From NCBI RefSeq assembly GCF_000204055.1, contig NW_006768801.1, positions 148,617-212,616 on the forward strand: DNA of 64,000 nt. The letters are read 5' to 3'. This DNA comes from Melampsora larici-populina 98AG31. Its lineage: Eukaryota; Basidiomycota; Pucciniomycetes; Pucciniales; Melampsoraceae. Under the pieces are notes generated by a model, which had not been told where the DNA came from, ran no database searches, and worked only from the letters and a program-made list of their open reading frames with translations. Every line of letters starts with the position of its first letter. The stretch's first letter is position 1. The translations under genes and the position numbers were made by a program. Below are positions 14,022 to 24,681 of the stretch, piece by piece.

Positions 14022-15437
14022 TTCTCGGGAAGCACTCAAAGGTGACCGAAATCGAAGCTGATGTTACTGGATGAAAAATTGGTGTGGTGCAAGATGCGAA
14101 TAAGTGTGAATGATATGATGAGGTATTGTAAGATAACTGATGAGGTTGTGATGGAGAGATGTGGCAAATGTGTATCAACTTGTAATCGACCTCAGCATTT
14201 CCTTAAGTTCCACTTAGTCTACCACTTGCCAATCTACTGCCAAATGCGGATTTGAAAGTGAAGCATAACTTCTCCAAGCAGAATCTCCAGATCCTGTTGA
14301 GCTTATCAAAGCCCATCTCGCGTTGATTCATAACTGGACGTGACTCACCAAAAGCGCTTGCACGTAATTCACCGAGGCATAACCCATGATCGAAAGCTAT
14401 GACGATGTCTTCAATTTATCAAGTATTGCGTCATGTTGGAAAATCACGAATCCCTTGGAACCCGTTTGTCTTTCCCTTTGTTCTCTTTGAAAACCTCCTA
14501 GGTGTGTTAAATATGAGTTTGTCTGTATGTGGTGTTCAACTTCTTTCACACTATGTACCACAGAGGATTTTGTGGCCTCATACCAGTTAAAATAGCTGAC
14601 ATATGCGGCCCACTACAGCACAGTGACATTGTCAAGTAACCGATTTAGTTGTCGCTTCCCTGTTGCCACGTTAACATGGCTGATCAGAGAGACAAGAGGA
14701 AGTGATCCTTGCGAATGTGACGTAATTTTGGCTAAATTTGCGCTGCGACTCTGAGGGCATTTCCAAATATTTTAATTCGCAAGCTTTCGCAAGCCCCTCG
14801 TGCCTCGGCTTCGGGCTGCCATAAACATCTGCACAATTGGACTTGTGATATATTGGATATTTCACTACATTTTACTGCTCAAGACTTGTAGATCACCTCT
14901 TGGGCCTCGGTGGGTATATCAGGAATATGTTGATGTTCATTTCCCCCTTAGGGTTTGGATAGTCACATTGTATGACTTGGCCACCATGGACTGGTGCTCT
15001 AACAATTGACCCATCATATATATGCTTATAAACAACGCACATTGGTTTGGCGGTGATATGAAATCTAGAGATTTAGTGCTTAACGAGTGATAGTGAATGA
15101 CAACAAAAAGACAGCTAGGATTGTATGACAAGAGAAATGCGGAAAAGAAAATGCAAAACGACGATAAATAAAAACAGGTAAACAACTCAACTAGTTCACA
15201 AATTGCAATAATGAATGAGATTAGAATACAAGTCAAATATGCACAAAAAAGTTGATCGTGGAAGTGCACCACAAATATACGCAATGGATTCGAGTGTATG
15301 CGTGATTCGTCGGATGCTTTCTGACACGCGCGCTATTTTGATGTGATTGACAAGACTGGGTTTCTTCTCAAAAGTTATAAACCCTCGGACCAATCATACG
15401 ATCCTGATAGATATCAATAAAACGTAGGCCAGGAGCT
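14022..15437. other. Intergenic, no gene seen
   Basis: Contains the upstream region of the translocase gene and the downstream region of the 558-aa gene. A small run AAGCTTTCGCAAGC at about 14780 is partly self-complementary. No open frame with coding character, domain or splice pair was found. Confidence 0.45.
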
Positions 15438-17312
15438 CTATGTACGTCGTGGCGAACGCGATGACTTGAATGGTACATAACTTGGTCGACCATTTCTGTT
15501 CTTCTTCGACGCCAGGAAAGGGGCAGCAGTGATGATCCGCTCATGTAGCTCGAGTATCTTAGCTAAACTAGCGAAATCTTGATTTTGACCAAGATCTTCC
15601 TCAACTGTAAGTAAACCTGTCAATGAACAATGATCATGGTGAAGTATCTGGCCATCGTCTCGGGTCCCCTTCTCATTCTCTCGGTCTCCATTCTCGAAGT
15701 GTGGTTTGGCAGCGGTGGAATTTCCTTTGATTTCACTTCGATCTGTAGAATATCTCGTCAGTAAAAAGTCCCCGATGGCTAGAACAAGGACTCGATAGCC
15801 TTTACCTATCCAGTCGGCAAGTAGTGAGTCGTTCGTCCCAATGTACGACTCCAATCGCGCAGGTCGCGGTAATTTGAGGAAAGGTTCGATTGTAGTGAGA
15901 GATGAAAGAGAGATCTTTGGAGGAAGAGAATGCTTGGTGGTCCTCTGGGTAGGACTCATAGTTTCATTGCTTGCCTCATTGTTGACATTTGGCAGAGGTG
16001 ACCCGGGGTAAGATCCGGGTAGGGAATTACTACTCCAATAACAGGAATCCGCGTTGTTGCTTGCCTTGCTTTCGACTGTGGAAATCGATGATCGCCGTGA
16101 GTCGGTCTCAGCGAAGCCTGGAGGCGCGGCATCCAGCGGGACAGAAGAATCGCTCGGCGACGTTGACCCTTCAGAATCGTCATCTTCCTCAGTGTCCACG
16201 TCCAGAAATGGTGCACTAAATCGACTATTATCAGAGGGCGGCGATGTGGCGGTTTTGCTTTGGCTCTGCGCTTCCGTTGGCGCAGCTGCTTCTTTGCTGA
16301 CTTCAAACTTGGACAGCTTCTCTAGTTGATTTTGAAGTCGCCGGGTAAATGGTGCAGTGATTTTCAAACTTCCATCAAGCTTAGCCAGCGTCTCCAGTTG
16401 GTTCTGATGCCGAAGGGTAGATAGTTGAACGCTGCCTATACTTCCACGCGATAGTGACTTGCTTCGAGAATCGTTGCAGCTGTCTCTTCGTAGAATTGAA
16501 TTTCGCTTGCGCCTACCACCGGACCTGCACAAGGTTGATCTCGAAGTTAGAATCAAAAGCTTGCGAATTAGAGGCGCATATTCGCATGATGGCCACGTAC
16601 GTAGCAGCTTCCCGGGCATCCCCAAAATCGCGACTGTTTATTCGAGAGTCTGCCTTTACGGATGATTGGTTTAGCAAATTAGCTACGCTAAGTCTGTGCG
16701 ATATCGTTATGGGCGGTAGCTGATATTGTTTCGGAAAGGCAAGCTCGTGAGCTGACTGAGATGCCAAAGGCAGATTGTATTCGATGGTCCTCTTTAAAGG
16801 TTCTGTGGAAGGCTGAGTTGGAGAATTCGGGGACGACAGCCTCATTTGAACGGGAGCTGCGCCTCGCGGCAAAGGAGCATTTAAGGGTCGGAGGGGAACT
16901 TTGTCGCGGGGGGCATTGGAACTGGACTCGGCGTTGATAACACCCATGATACGAGCGTGATGATTTAGTGAGAGTTCGCCAGAAGATACAATGAAGTTTG
17001 AGCAAATCGACATCAAAGTATCAAGCGTAGCGAAGCAGCTCACCTTTTGATGCGCAATTGATCAGGAGCGTTCTGACCCAACCCCATATGCCCATCACCT
17101 TCTACTGAATCGGGCAACCTTCCAACGGCAACAGCTTTGATTGCCTCTGGTCGACTTGTTGCGAGACCGTTCGGTTTCATAATCAGAGGCGCCGGCTTAA
17201 GGTACACAGAGGTCGAGGCGGAGGGGCCGCGTTCATGGTGTGGCGACATATCACCACGAGCTGTACGGCCCATGCGCTGTTCCTCGATGTGACGACGAAA
17301 TTTTAAGAGCAT
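15438..17312 (-). CDS. Unrecognised Ser-rich protein, three exons, 558 aa
   Basis: Exons 17044-17312, 16601-16921 and 15438-16524 join in frame (GTGAGC and GTACGT donors) to 558 aa. I do not recognise a family. The N-terminus (MLLKFRRHIEEQRMGR) is helical and basic. The middle is Ser/Pro/Thr-rich and looks disordered. It contains a short internal duplication: HQNQLETLAKLDGSLK and, about 22 residues later, LQNQLEKLSKFEVSKE. An acidic Asp/Glu/Ser tract follows, then a more hydrophobic block (LLADWIGKGYRVLVLAIGDFLLTRYS) and a basic tail (SRSPRRT). There is no signal peptide. The block SLAKILELHERIITAAPFLA near the end is the best ordered part. A regulatory or scaffold protein is plausible, but this is a guess. 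Confidence 0.65.
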
Positions 17313-18202
17313 GGCGAGATCTGGCCGACACAAGAATCAAAAATAAACAAAGATACGTTGAAGATTGATCAAGGTAAATTGTCCGTCTGCGAGTCCATGC
17401 TTTAATGAAAGTGCAACTTGACTGAAGGTGAATGAGATGAAACTGGCGATTACAATCTTATTTTACACTTGAACTTATCATCCAAAAATAAAGAGTAACT
17501 AAATGGAAGAGACGTTTCTGAAAGATCTTGGTTTCGCGGGTTCGGGTGTATTTATGTAACCCGAATGATATGTTTATCGGAAGCTTAATTGTTTATTTCA
17601 AATGTACTGAACAAGCAAAATCAATTCCCTCGACGACAGTCACAGGGAGACTCTATCGATTTGACATCAAAGTATCTCTACACCTCCTTTCCATTCTCAA
17701 GATAACCTATGCCTAGGTTTGTGTCCGCCCAGTCCGCCCTCGTCTGTGAACCACAGCTATTTCCGAATCGCATGCCATTTTGAAGCCAGAACAGTTCTCG
17801 CGAAACTTGTTAAATAAACTACAAGAGCACTAACTTGTACAAAGCCCCTGTCATTTGTCAGAGTTCGAAAGCGAGTCCTGACGTCTGCCCGGAAGCGAGT
17901 CTTGACGTCTGCCAGCAGGCACTTGTATTTGTCGACACGTCTGAGGGTGTTGGCTCGTGAGTGTTGGCCCTTGCGGCTCCTGGCTCCTGGCTGGGAGCCA
18001 CTTCTTTTGTTCTTTATCAGCCTTTATCTCCTCCACGTCCCGAAGAATTCTCTTGGGACCAAGAAATGAAGGATGCGCTGATTCACAGCTCACCTTTTGA
18101 GGAAGAACCCATTTCATTTTTAATACATTTAATGTTGTTTCGAGAGGAAAAATACACGACCTCGAGTTAAAAGCCGTTGTTGAGAAATGTTTTTTGGTTT
18201 GG
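17313..18202. other. Intergenic, short tandem duplication
   Basis: The upstream region of the 558-aa gene. At about 17868-17912 a ~23-nt unit (GAAGCGAGTCYTGACGTCTG) is repeated twice. No gene was found. Confidence 0.4.
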
Positions 18203-18205
18203 TAA

Positions 18206-19215
18206 GAGCATCTCCAACGCAGACCTGCAAACGTAACGTTTCAGACATACATGTAAGGTGTATTTTACGTTTGCAGGTCTAGGTCACAAAGCGACCATCC
18301 AGCGCGGTCTGGAAACGTAACAGCTCACCATCCGTGTGAGCCTCAATATCCAGCAAACCCTGTTTCACACGGTCAGTACTCGAAATATGAAGTACCAACC
18401 GAATATTTGCAGCAAACTGTATTGTCCCAGTATTGGACGTACATTTGGCACATGTGGTGATAAAGTCACCACATGCGTCCTATTTTCTCGTTGTCCAACC
18501 AATTGATGGCTATTTGGTGGCTCGATTGGGTGAGGGTTTGGCAACTTAGAGCATCTCCAACGCGACTCTGTAAACGTAAGTTTAACGTAGCCATTTAGAC
18601 ATAAACGTAAGCTGTAATTTACGTTTAGCGGTTTGGCCACAAAAACCAACCTCCAGCGCGCACATGATTTGTCACAAGTTGCCATGTGTGTGATCCCTCG
18701 TTTTCAGCTTCGCGGTTCTCTCGTGTCAAGTTCTCGAAATCGCTAGGAAAAATTTGACGTTTGGAGAATGACAGAGGAATGACAGAGTTGCCGCGTATTG
18801 GACGAACGTGGTAATCTTATTCCCGCATTCAGTCGATCACAATCGATGATCACATCATCGATTGTGATTGATGGCATCTTATTATCAACTTGGAAGATAA
18901 GTATCTGGCATTTACGGCAGCCGCATAACCTTGGGTGGGGGCACCTCAGGTGCGCGTTGGAGGTAGTCAATTCTCAAAAACGAATACAGCCTGCTGTACT
19001 TCTTCAGCAGGCCCAATTCGGATGTGTATGAGTTTTACAGATACCGACTGCGTTGGAGATGCTCTTAGGCAGCTCAAAACGACTCAAAAATTTATACCGA
19101 TTTGCGCGTTGGATGGAACGAAGCTGGATATAAAATACAGCTGTCAAAGTTTTTCCAGCAAGCTTTTTTTGGCTCTGTATTTGGTTTACAGATCAGGTCC
19201 GCGGTGGAGATGCTC
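18206..19215. mobile_element. Harbinger-like MITE (outer copy) with TAA target duplication
   Basis: The ends are inverted repeats: GAGCATCTCCAACGCAGACC at 18206 against the reverse complement of GGTCCGCGGTGGAGATGCTC ending at 19215. A 3-bp TAA lies on both sides (18203-18205, 19216-19218). A 3-bp TWA target duplication is a hallmark of PIF/Harbinger elements. No transposase is encoded. A second member of the same family sits inside it, so this copy was interrupted after insertion. Confidence 0.75.
18549..19064. mobile_element. Harbinger-like MITE (inner copy) with TTA target duplication
   Basis: Inverted ends GAGCATCTCCAACGCG (18549) and CGTTGGAGATGCTC (to 19064) are flanked by TTA on both sides (18546-18548, 19065-19067). 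The first ~120 bp resemble the first ~120 bp of the outer copy, with the shared block around TAAACGTAA and TTTACGTTT. The two are members of one family, one nested in the other. About 516 bp, non-coding. Confidence 0.75.
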
Positions 19216-19667
19216 TAAGTAAGTATAAACCGCTAAGAAAGACCGAGTTTGATTCGAGAGTCGAGACTGCAAAATCTGACAGATGACAGGGACTTTCTTA
19301 AGTTAGACAAAAGCATTGCTGGGCGGCGGGCCAGGCAAGCCTCAAGAGTCAACAGCGAGAATCGCGGCTCCTCGACAACGGAAGGAAATTTTTCACCAAA
19401 AAGTTCCATGTCATAGTCCTGTTTTCAAAAGTCAAATTTCTGCAGCACTTCAAGGTAAGCACACCTAAGCACACTCAACATTAAACTTCTTCCTTCTTTT
19501 GTAAGTAAGTACCAACTCACTTGTGACAGACTTTCACTACTTATCTTCTTCCATTTTTTTCTTCCATCACATGACCCTAAAGCGACGCCAAGAGTGACTT
19601 TTTGGGTTAGCACATGACGTCAGATCAACATATTTTTGGTGCTGTCGAGTGTTCACTATTAGTCAGT
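19216..19667. other. Spacer between MITE and Harbinger element
   Basis: About 450 bases of mixed composition. No gene or further repeat was identified. Confidence 0.4.
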
Positions 19668-19972
19668 AGACTTGTTCAAATATAAAAAAGAAATTTGGAG
19701 TTTGAGATTTGGACCAAAAATTTGGAACTATGTTATTGCGTACAGCTGTACATGAAGTGTATGAGATGTACAAGGATGTACATACGTGAGTGTGAGATGT
19801 ACGAAGCGAGCCGATTTTTGTTCGACTCCAAGTTTTTGGGGGGTCTCTCAAAGTTGGATTTGAGAATTTGAAGTCTCAAATTTGGACTCCAGCTGACGGC
19901 AGCTGACCTCTCCTCCCCACGCACCTTGGAGTTCCGGCTACATCACCTCTTGACGAACACCTTCACGAACTA
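19668..19972 (+). repeat. Left terminal inverted repeat of Harbinger element
   Basis: About 305 bp. It contains the perfect 12-bp palindrome GTACAGCTGTAC and several ATGTAC motifs (GAGATGTAC, GGATGTAC, and GAGATGTAC again). It also carries a ~30-bp segment (around 19817-19848) missing from the right arm. The transposase ATG lies about 22 bp inside it, so the arm probably serves as promoter. Confidence 0.85.
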
Positions 19973-19994
19973 CCACCACTTCTATCAGCTTCGT

Positions 19995-21638
19995 ATGGCT
20001 CCACCAACCCGCCGCCAGCTCCTCCATGCATCTTTTTGTGCTACTCTGACCACATTATCCGAAAACAACCCTGCGTATCACGCACCTATCACATCCGCCG
20101 GCCTTTCCAATCTAGCCGCTGTTCTATACGTGTCCGCAGTGGCCCATCTTTCTGCCTTCTTGAGAAAATCAACTCCTTGTAACACAAAGCTGATTTGCAT
20201 ATCAATGGCCATTATCAGTCTGGGTATGAAATGGTTCACTGAATCATGCAACAATTTAAATCAAAACCTACACCACATGTTACAGACTTGGCACGATCAG
20301 CAGATAGAAAATTTGATCATAGAATTCTGTGCGATGAACTCTCGTCGCTACCTAACCCCACGTTTCTCACGAGGTCGGCGAAGTTGGTGTTCAGAACGGT
20401 TCATAATTATCTTCAATGAGCCAGAAGCAGTTTTTATGCGCCTGGTATGTTCCTTCATTCCAACATCAGTTATCACACTTTGCCCACAAGCCATTTCAAT
20501 TATCATGTTTTCATAGGCCCGGATGCAAAAGTCGTCATTCATTCAATTGCTAAATATGATTGGGGATCACCCGGTGTTTGAAAATCAATCAAATCAGTCA
20601 CAAGCAGCAGTAGAATGGCAGCTATTGGTAGCACTGGCTTATCTAGGTTTGACTGGCAACGGTGCTAGTCCGTGTTTGCTCGCCCTTGGTTTTGGAATTT
20701 CAGGTAAGATTTATGTCATGAAGGAAAGTTTCTACGATGTTGAAGAAGTGTCTGTTCATGTCTTTTAGAAGGAAGTGTGTACAATTACACAAACCGCTGT
20801 GTCATTGCGATTGTGGCTCTCAACCATCGATTTTTCAATTGGCCCGACGAGATAGGTCGAAAGAAAATCAAGGAGGCAGTTGCAAAGAAAGGTTTTTTCA
20901 AAGGGTGTGTAGGCTTCATTGACGGGACATTGATCAACTTACATACTGGCCCTGAGAAAAACATGGAGGACTTTCGCACTCGTAAGTCTACCTATGCAGT
21001 CAACTCGATGCTGGTGTGCGATGACCAGAAGCACATCATATATGCCAGTCATGGATGGTGCGGCAGTGCTCACGATTCACGCGTGTATAGAAACACAAAA
21101 GTTAGTATAGATGCTTAAGTTTCCTCTATGATTAATGACTATGACTGACCAGTTTCCTTTTTGTCCATAGTTGTCGCAACATCCAGATCAGTTCTTTAGC
21201 CCAGGCGAATACCTCATTGGGGATTCTGGTTATCCATCCACTCGATATCTGTTTACAAACTTCAAGAAGCCTCGTGGTATGCCCCTTCCCCCCTTGCAAA
21301 GGGCTTTTAACAAAGAACTCAGCCGCCTCCGGTATGTGATTGAAAATACCAATTGGCTTTGGAAGGGTTGGTGGCAGTCATTATTTCAGAGTCGTGTAAT
21401 TATCAAGGGTTTTCACTCTGCGAGAAGGCTGAACCTACATTTGTCAGCAACTGTAGTGCTTCACAACTTTCTGATCGATGTGCAAGACCGTGGGAACGTT
21501 TTTTTTCAACCACCACGTCAAGCGGATGAGAATATTGAGAGCGAAGAAGAAGAAGATTATCCAAATGGTGATCAACTTCCACCTGATGAAAACGATACTC
21601 GAGCAGCCCTTTTCGCAAGTTATGAACTGGCTCACTAG
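19995..21638 (+). CDS. Harbinger transposase (DDE_Tnp_4 type)
   Basis: Catalyses cut-and-paste transposition of its element in the nucleus, normally with the partner Myb-like protein. Exons 19995-20444, 20517-20703, 20769-21100 and 21171-21638 join in frame to 478 aa, within the usual range for the family. The catalytic triad is visible: Asp264 in GFIDGTLINL, Asp315 in GSAHDSRVYRN, and Glu381 in RYVIENTNW. The family block LIGDSGYP (339-346) and VVLHNFLI near the end are present. The N-terminal ~150 residues are basic and helical, and the C-terminus is acidic (ENIESEEEEDYPNGD). The ATG at 19995 is preferred because it is the first in frame after the inverted repeat. There are no stops or frameshifts. 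Confidence 0.92.
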
Positions 21639-22348
21639 TTGTATATTACTTAGCACATCAGTCTAACGATTAATAGTTGTATCTCTTTCATTTTATGTCT
21701 CCTGTCTTCTAAATTTAGGTTATCAACATATACTAAATTGCACTACATTAGCGCACTCAAGTTAAAAAGTTGTTGAATTAGGTGCTCCTTTCTATCCTTG
21801 TGTCTCTTTATTGATCGCTTTGCCAATAACAACAATTATCTCAAGTTCACACTAATGTGGATTTTTCTCTTTCTCTCATTATGTCCCCTTTACATGTTTG
21901 TTGAAACAGTCTGCTATATTGCTTGGTTTGCTACACATATTAAATAGTATAGTAACTACAAACATATTTGGATATAATATAAGAGAGGAAACCTACCTTT
22001 TTAGGAGCATTCGCGCTCGGCCCAAAATTACTTTTGATTTGGTAATTCGATCTGACCTTTTTTATATTGCTTATGAAAGCGGTATTTTTTTTGGATTCAT
22101 TTGTGAACTAAATGTGTTTTTCTTCCAAGCCTTGTGAGTGCTGTTAAATTTTTCATGAACACGTGCCGAAGTCATTTTGCAAAAGTCAGTCAGAGCAACG
22201 AGAACTTATATGAAACAAATTACTTACCATGGGAATGCTTCATCAGAAGCCAAATAACTCATTCTTTGCCCGGTGAAGAATCGCGCATGTTAGCTATATC
22301 TGCAGTGGCAAGTAGGACTTTGGTCAACATAGGATATTTGGAAATAAC

Positions 22349-24206
22349 TCAATCAAACTTACTTTTTTCCGCCTCACGGATCATCTGATCAGCCAGAGCA
22401 TTGGCCTCTGTGCTTGTCATACCAGTGAGGGCCAACCTTTCAATTAATTTGGATTTACGTTCAAGTGCTTTGTCCATGAGTTCGGCCTCTTGCAACTTGA
22501 TCATGTGTTTGAGCTGCATTTTTTTCATTTGAGCCTCAGTTTGATCCGGGGTGATTATAGCTTTTAATGTGTCAGCCATGCTCTTCATGGCTGTTCCCAT
22601 GTCCTTTCCAGCGTCGGCCTGAACCTTGACCGCATCTTTCTGTATTTCTATGAGATCGTCGCGTTGTTTAGATGCTTTCTCTTGAAATTTGATTAAGTCA
22701 TGAGAGCTGGTCTGACTGGCGCCTTTTTGTGAGGTACTATGGCTGGAAGGAGACGAGTTGATACCGATCGCAGACAAGAAACGGCCTGCATTGGGGTTAC
22801 GTGCCTTTTTGATTGAGAGCTGAGAAGGCACAGAGTCGGAGGATTCGTCTTGACTAGCCGAAAGTACCCTTGGGCATTTGTTGGGTCTAAGATTGACAGC
22901 CTTGTCCGCCCCATCAATAGCTTGCATGAGTGCATTGCGATTGAGTGGGGGAGGTATAGCAAACCCGTCATCATCAGTGTCGGCCGTCTCATTAGGTATG
23001 ATTTTGTCATCAACATCAACATCAATCGTAATCGATTTTTTTACAGGGAGGCGAAGAGCTTCCATTGAGGCGGCCTCGTCCAAATCGGCCATCGATTCGA
23101 TGTTGTCCAGGGGTGTAGACGACGGACGATCAGCCATGACCGCATCCAGCTCATAAAAGTGCGGGCATATCTCCTCAATTTTTTCTGGGGTGCAAAAGTG
23201 TTAGTTTAATGTGTGTATAAATAAAAGAAACATGATTATTCACTTACCATTATAAGGCTTCTCTCCGGAGTACCCAATCAAGCCACCACCAGTTTTCTTA
23301 GTCTCCTCAAGGGCCCAGCGATATTTTTTCTCTACTTCGCGTACCTAACCATAATTAAACTAGAATATTAGCACTGTGATACTAACTAGAATCCTGATAC
23401 CGAGTAAAACTCACCTGGCAGTAGCAGGAATCAGGTGTTCTGCCAGTGATTCCTCTTTCGATTAAAAAGACTGATATCTCGTCGGCAATTTCTCTCTTCT
23501 TTGACTCTTTTGCACGCCATCTGTTGTAATTTCCAGGTACAATCACCCATTGTACAAGAATACTATAAGCTGATTGACCGTGTTCATTCATATGCATTGA
23601 CCAATAGCGATGATAATCGGCCTCCGCATTGGTTTCCGCCACGCGGTCTGCCCCTGATGGTTGGGATACTGGGACCTCGGTAGGCTTGGCCTTGGCTTTT
23701 TTGCCTCTCTTGCGCTTTTCCGAAGGACTGGGTATGGGAGTAACCGCATTTGCTGAAGCTGGACTTGGTGCAGTGCTAGGCCGAGATTGAAAAGATGAAA
23801 TTGGCATATAATTCGAAGGCAGATAAGCTTGAGATTGCGATAAGCCGTAAGAGGTGTCGTGAGAGGTCTCGCAAGAGGTGTTGTGAGAGGTCTCGCAAGA
23901 GGTGTCGTAAGAGGTCTTGTAAGGGGTCTCGTAAGGGGTCTCATGAGGGGTCTCGTAAGCGGAACCGTAAGCTGAACTGTAAGGCAATTGATAATGTGCA
24001 TTGTACTGAAAGTTATTTTGAGTAGCATGATTTCCACAAGAAATGCGCGAGGAAGGCGCGATTTGGTAACCCAAAGCCATCTCAGGCATAGAATTCGTTG
24101 TTGGACTAGACTGAACGTTCACATCAAGTGGATGCAATTGGTTGTCACTCGGAGGTAAGATTGGTGGCAGGGGTCGAGAAGGGTAGCATGGAGGTGATTG
24201 GTCCAT
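22349..24206 (-). CDS. Harbinger accessory protein, Myb/SANT (trihelix)-like
   Basis: The second protein of PIF/Harbinger elements; it binds subterminal DNA and helps bring the transposase to the ends. Exons 23415-24206, 23248-23344 and 22349-23184 join in frame to 574 aa. N-terminal ~60-110: tetrapeptide repeats of ETPY/ETSH/DTSC type, encoded by 12/24-bp DNA repeats. Then a basic KRKRGKKAKAK tract (AT-hook or nuclear localisation), then a tryptophan-rich segment (YHRYWSMHMN, YNRWRAKESKKREIADEI, GRTPDSCYCQVREVEKKYRWA) consistent with a Myb/SANT or trihelix fold across the first splice junction. The C-terminal half is a long charged helix likely to be coiled coil. The stop at 22349 may not be the true end: a GTAAGT donor just before it can splice to a CAG near 22300 and add NIANMRDSSPGKE, ending at 22259. 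Confidence 0.75.
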
Positions 24207-24246
24207 CGCGGTGTATTGGGTAGGGAAGAAGTTGATTGTGAGGTGT

Positions 24247-24522
24247 TCGTGAAGGTGTTCGTCAAGAGGTGATGTAGCCGGAACTCCAAGGTGCGTGGGG
24301 AGGAGAGGTCAGCTGCCGTCAGCTGGAGTCCAAATTTGAGACTTCAAATTCTCAAATCCAACTTTGAGAGAAAAATCGGCTCGCTTCGTACATCTCACAC
24401 TCACGTATGTACATCCTTGTACATCTCATACACTTCATGTACAGCTGTACGCAATAACATAGTTCCAAATTTTTGGTCCAAATCTCGAACTCCAAATTTC
24501 TTTTTTATATTTGAACAAGTCT
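24247..24522 (-). repeat. Right terminal inverted repeat of Harbinger element
   Basis: About 276 bp, the reverse complement of the left arm except for one substitution near the tip and the missing ~30-bp segment. It has the same palindrome and ATGTAC motifs. The second gene starts at 24206, about 40 bp inside it. Confidence 0.85.
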
Positions 24523-24596
24523 AGTGATTGAATTGAATGTACAAATACTGAACCTTGTGAGTATCTCCGCCCGTGTTGTGTACTGACATGAAGTAT

Positions 24597-24681
24597 GTCG
24601 TTCTCGAAAAGCTTGTCCAAGTTTTCCCGCCAAATTGCTCGAGTTTTGCGGGAAAACTCGGACAAGCTTTTCGAGAACGAC
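24597..24681. repeat. Near-perfect foldback, 34-bp arms
   Basis: GTCGTTCTCGAAAAGCTTGT... at 24597-24630 is matched in reverse complement at 24648-24681 with one mismatch, around a 17-nt loop. The sequence CATGAAGT occurs just outside both ends and may be an 8-bp target duplication. Non-coding; a miniature foldback element or a very stable RNA hairpin. Confidence 0.7.

Larger units (their letters stand above)
19668..24522. mobile_element. Complete PIF/Harbinger DNA transposon, 4.86 kb, two genes
   Basis: Bounded by long inverted repeats (19668-~19972 and ~24247-24522) that start AGACTTGTTCAAATATAAAA. They differ by about one base change and one ~30-bp indel over the compared stretch. AGT flanks both ends (19665-19667, 24523-24525) and may be the target duplication; because the terminal bases are palindromic-like, the exact border could shift by a base or two. 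Inside are a DDE transposase gene (plus) and a second gene (minus) for a probable Myb/SANT-type DNA-binding protein. This two-gene layout is the known PIF/Harbinger architecture. Both genes are open across their predicted exons, and the arms are near-identical, so I infer a recent, possibly autonomous copy. Confidence 0.9.

Noticed and set aside
18835..18866. ATCGATGATCACATCATCGAT-like palindrome
   Set aside because: A short perfect dyad inside the inner MITE; explained as part of that element rather than a separate regulatory site.
22693..23025. 110-codon minus-strand frame rich in Met and Leu
   Set aside because: A shadow of the Harbinger partner gene's third exon in another frame.
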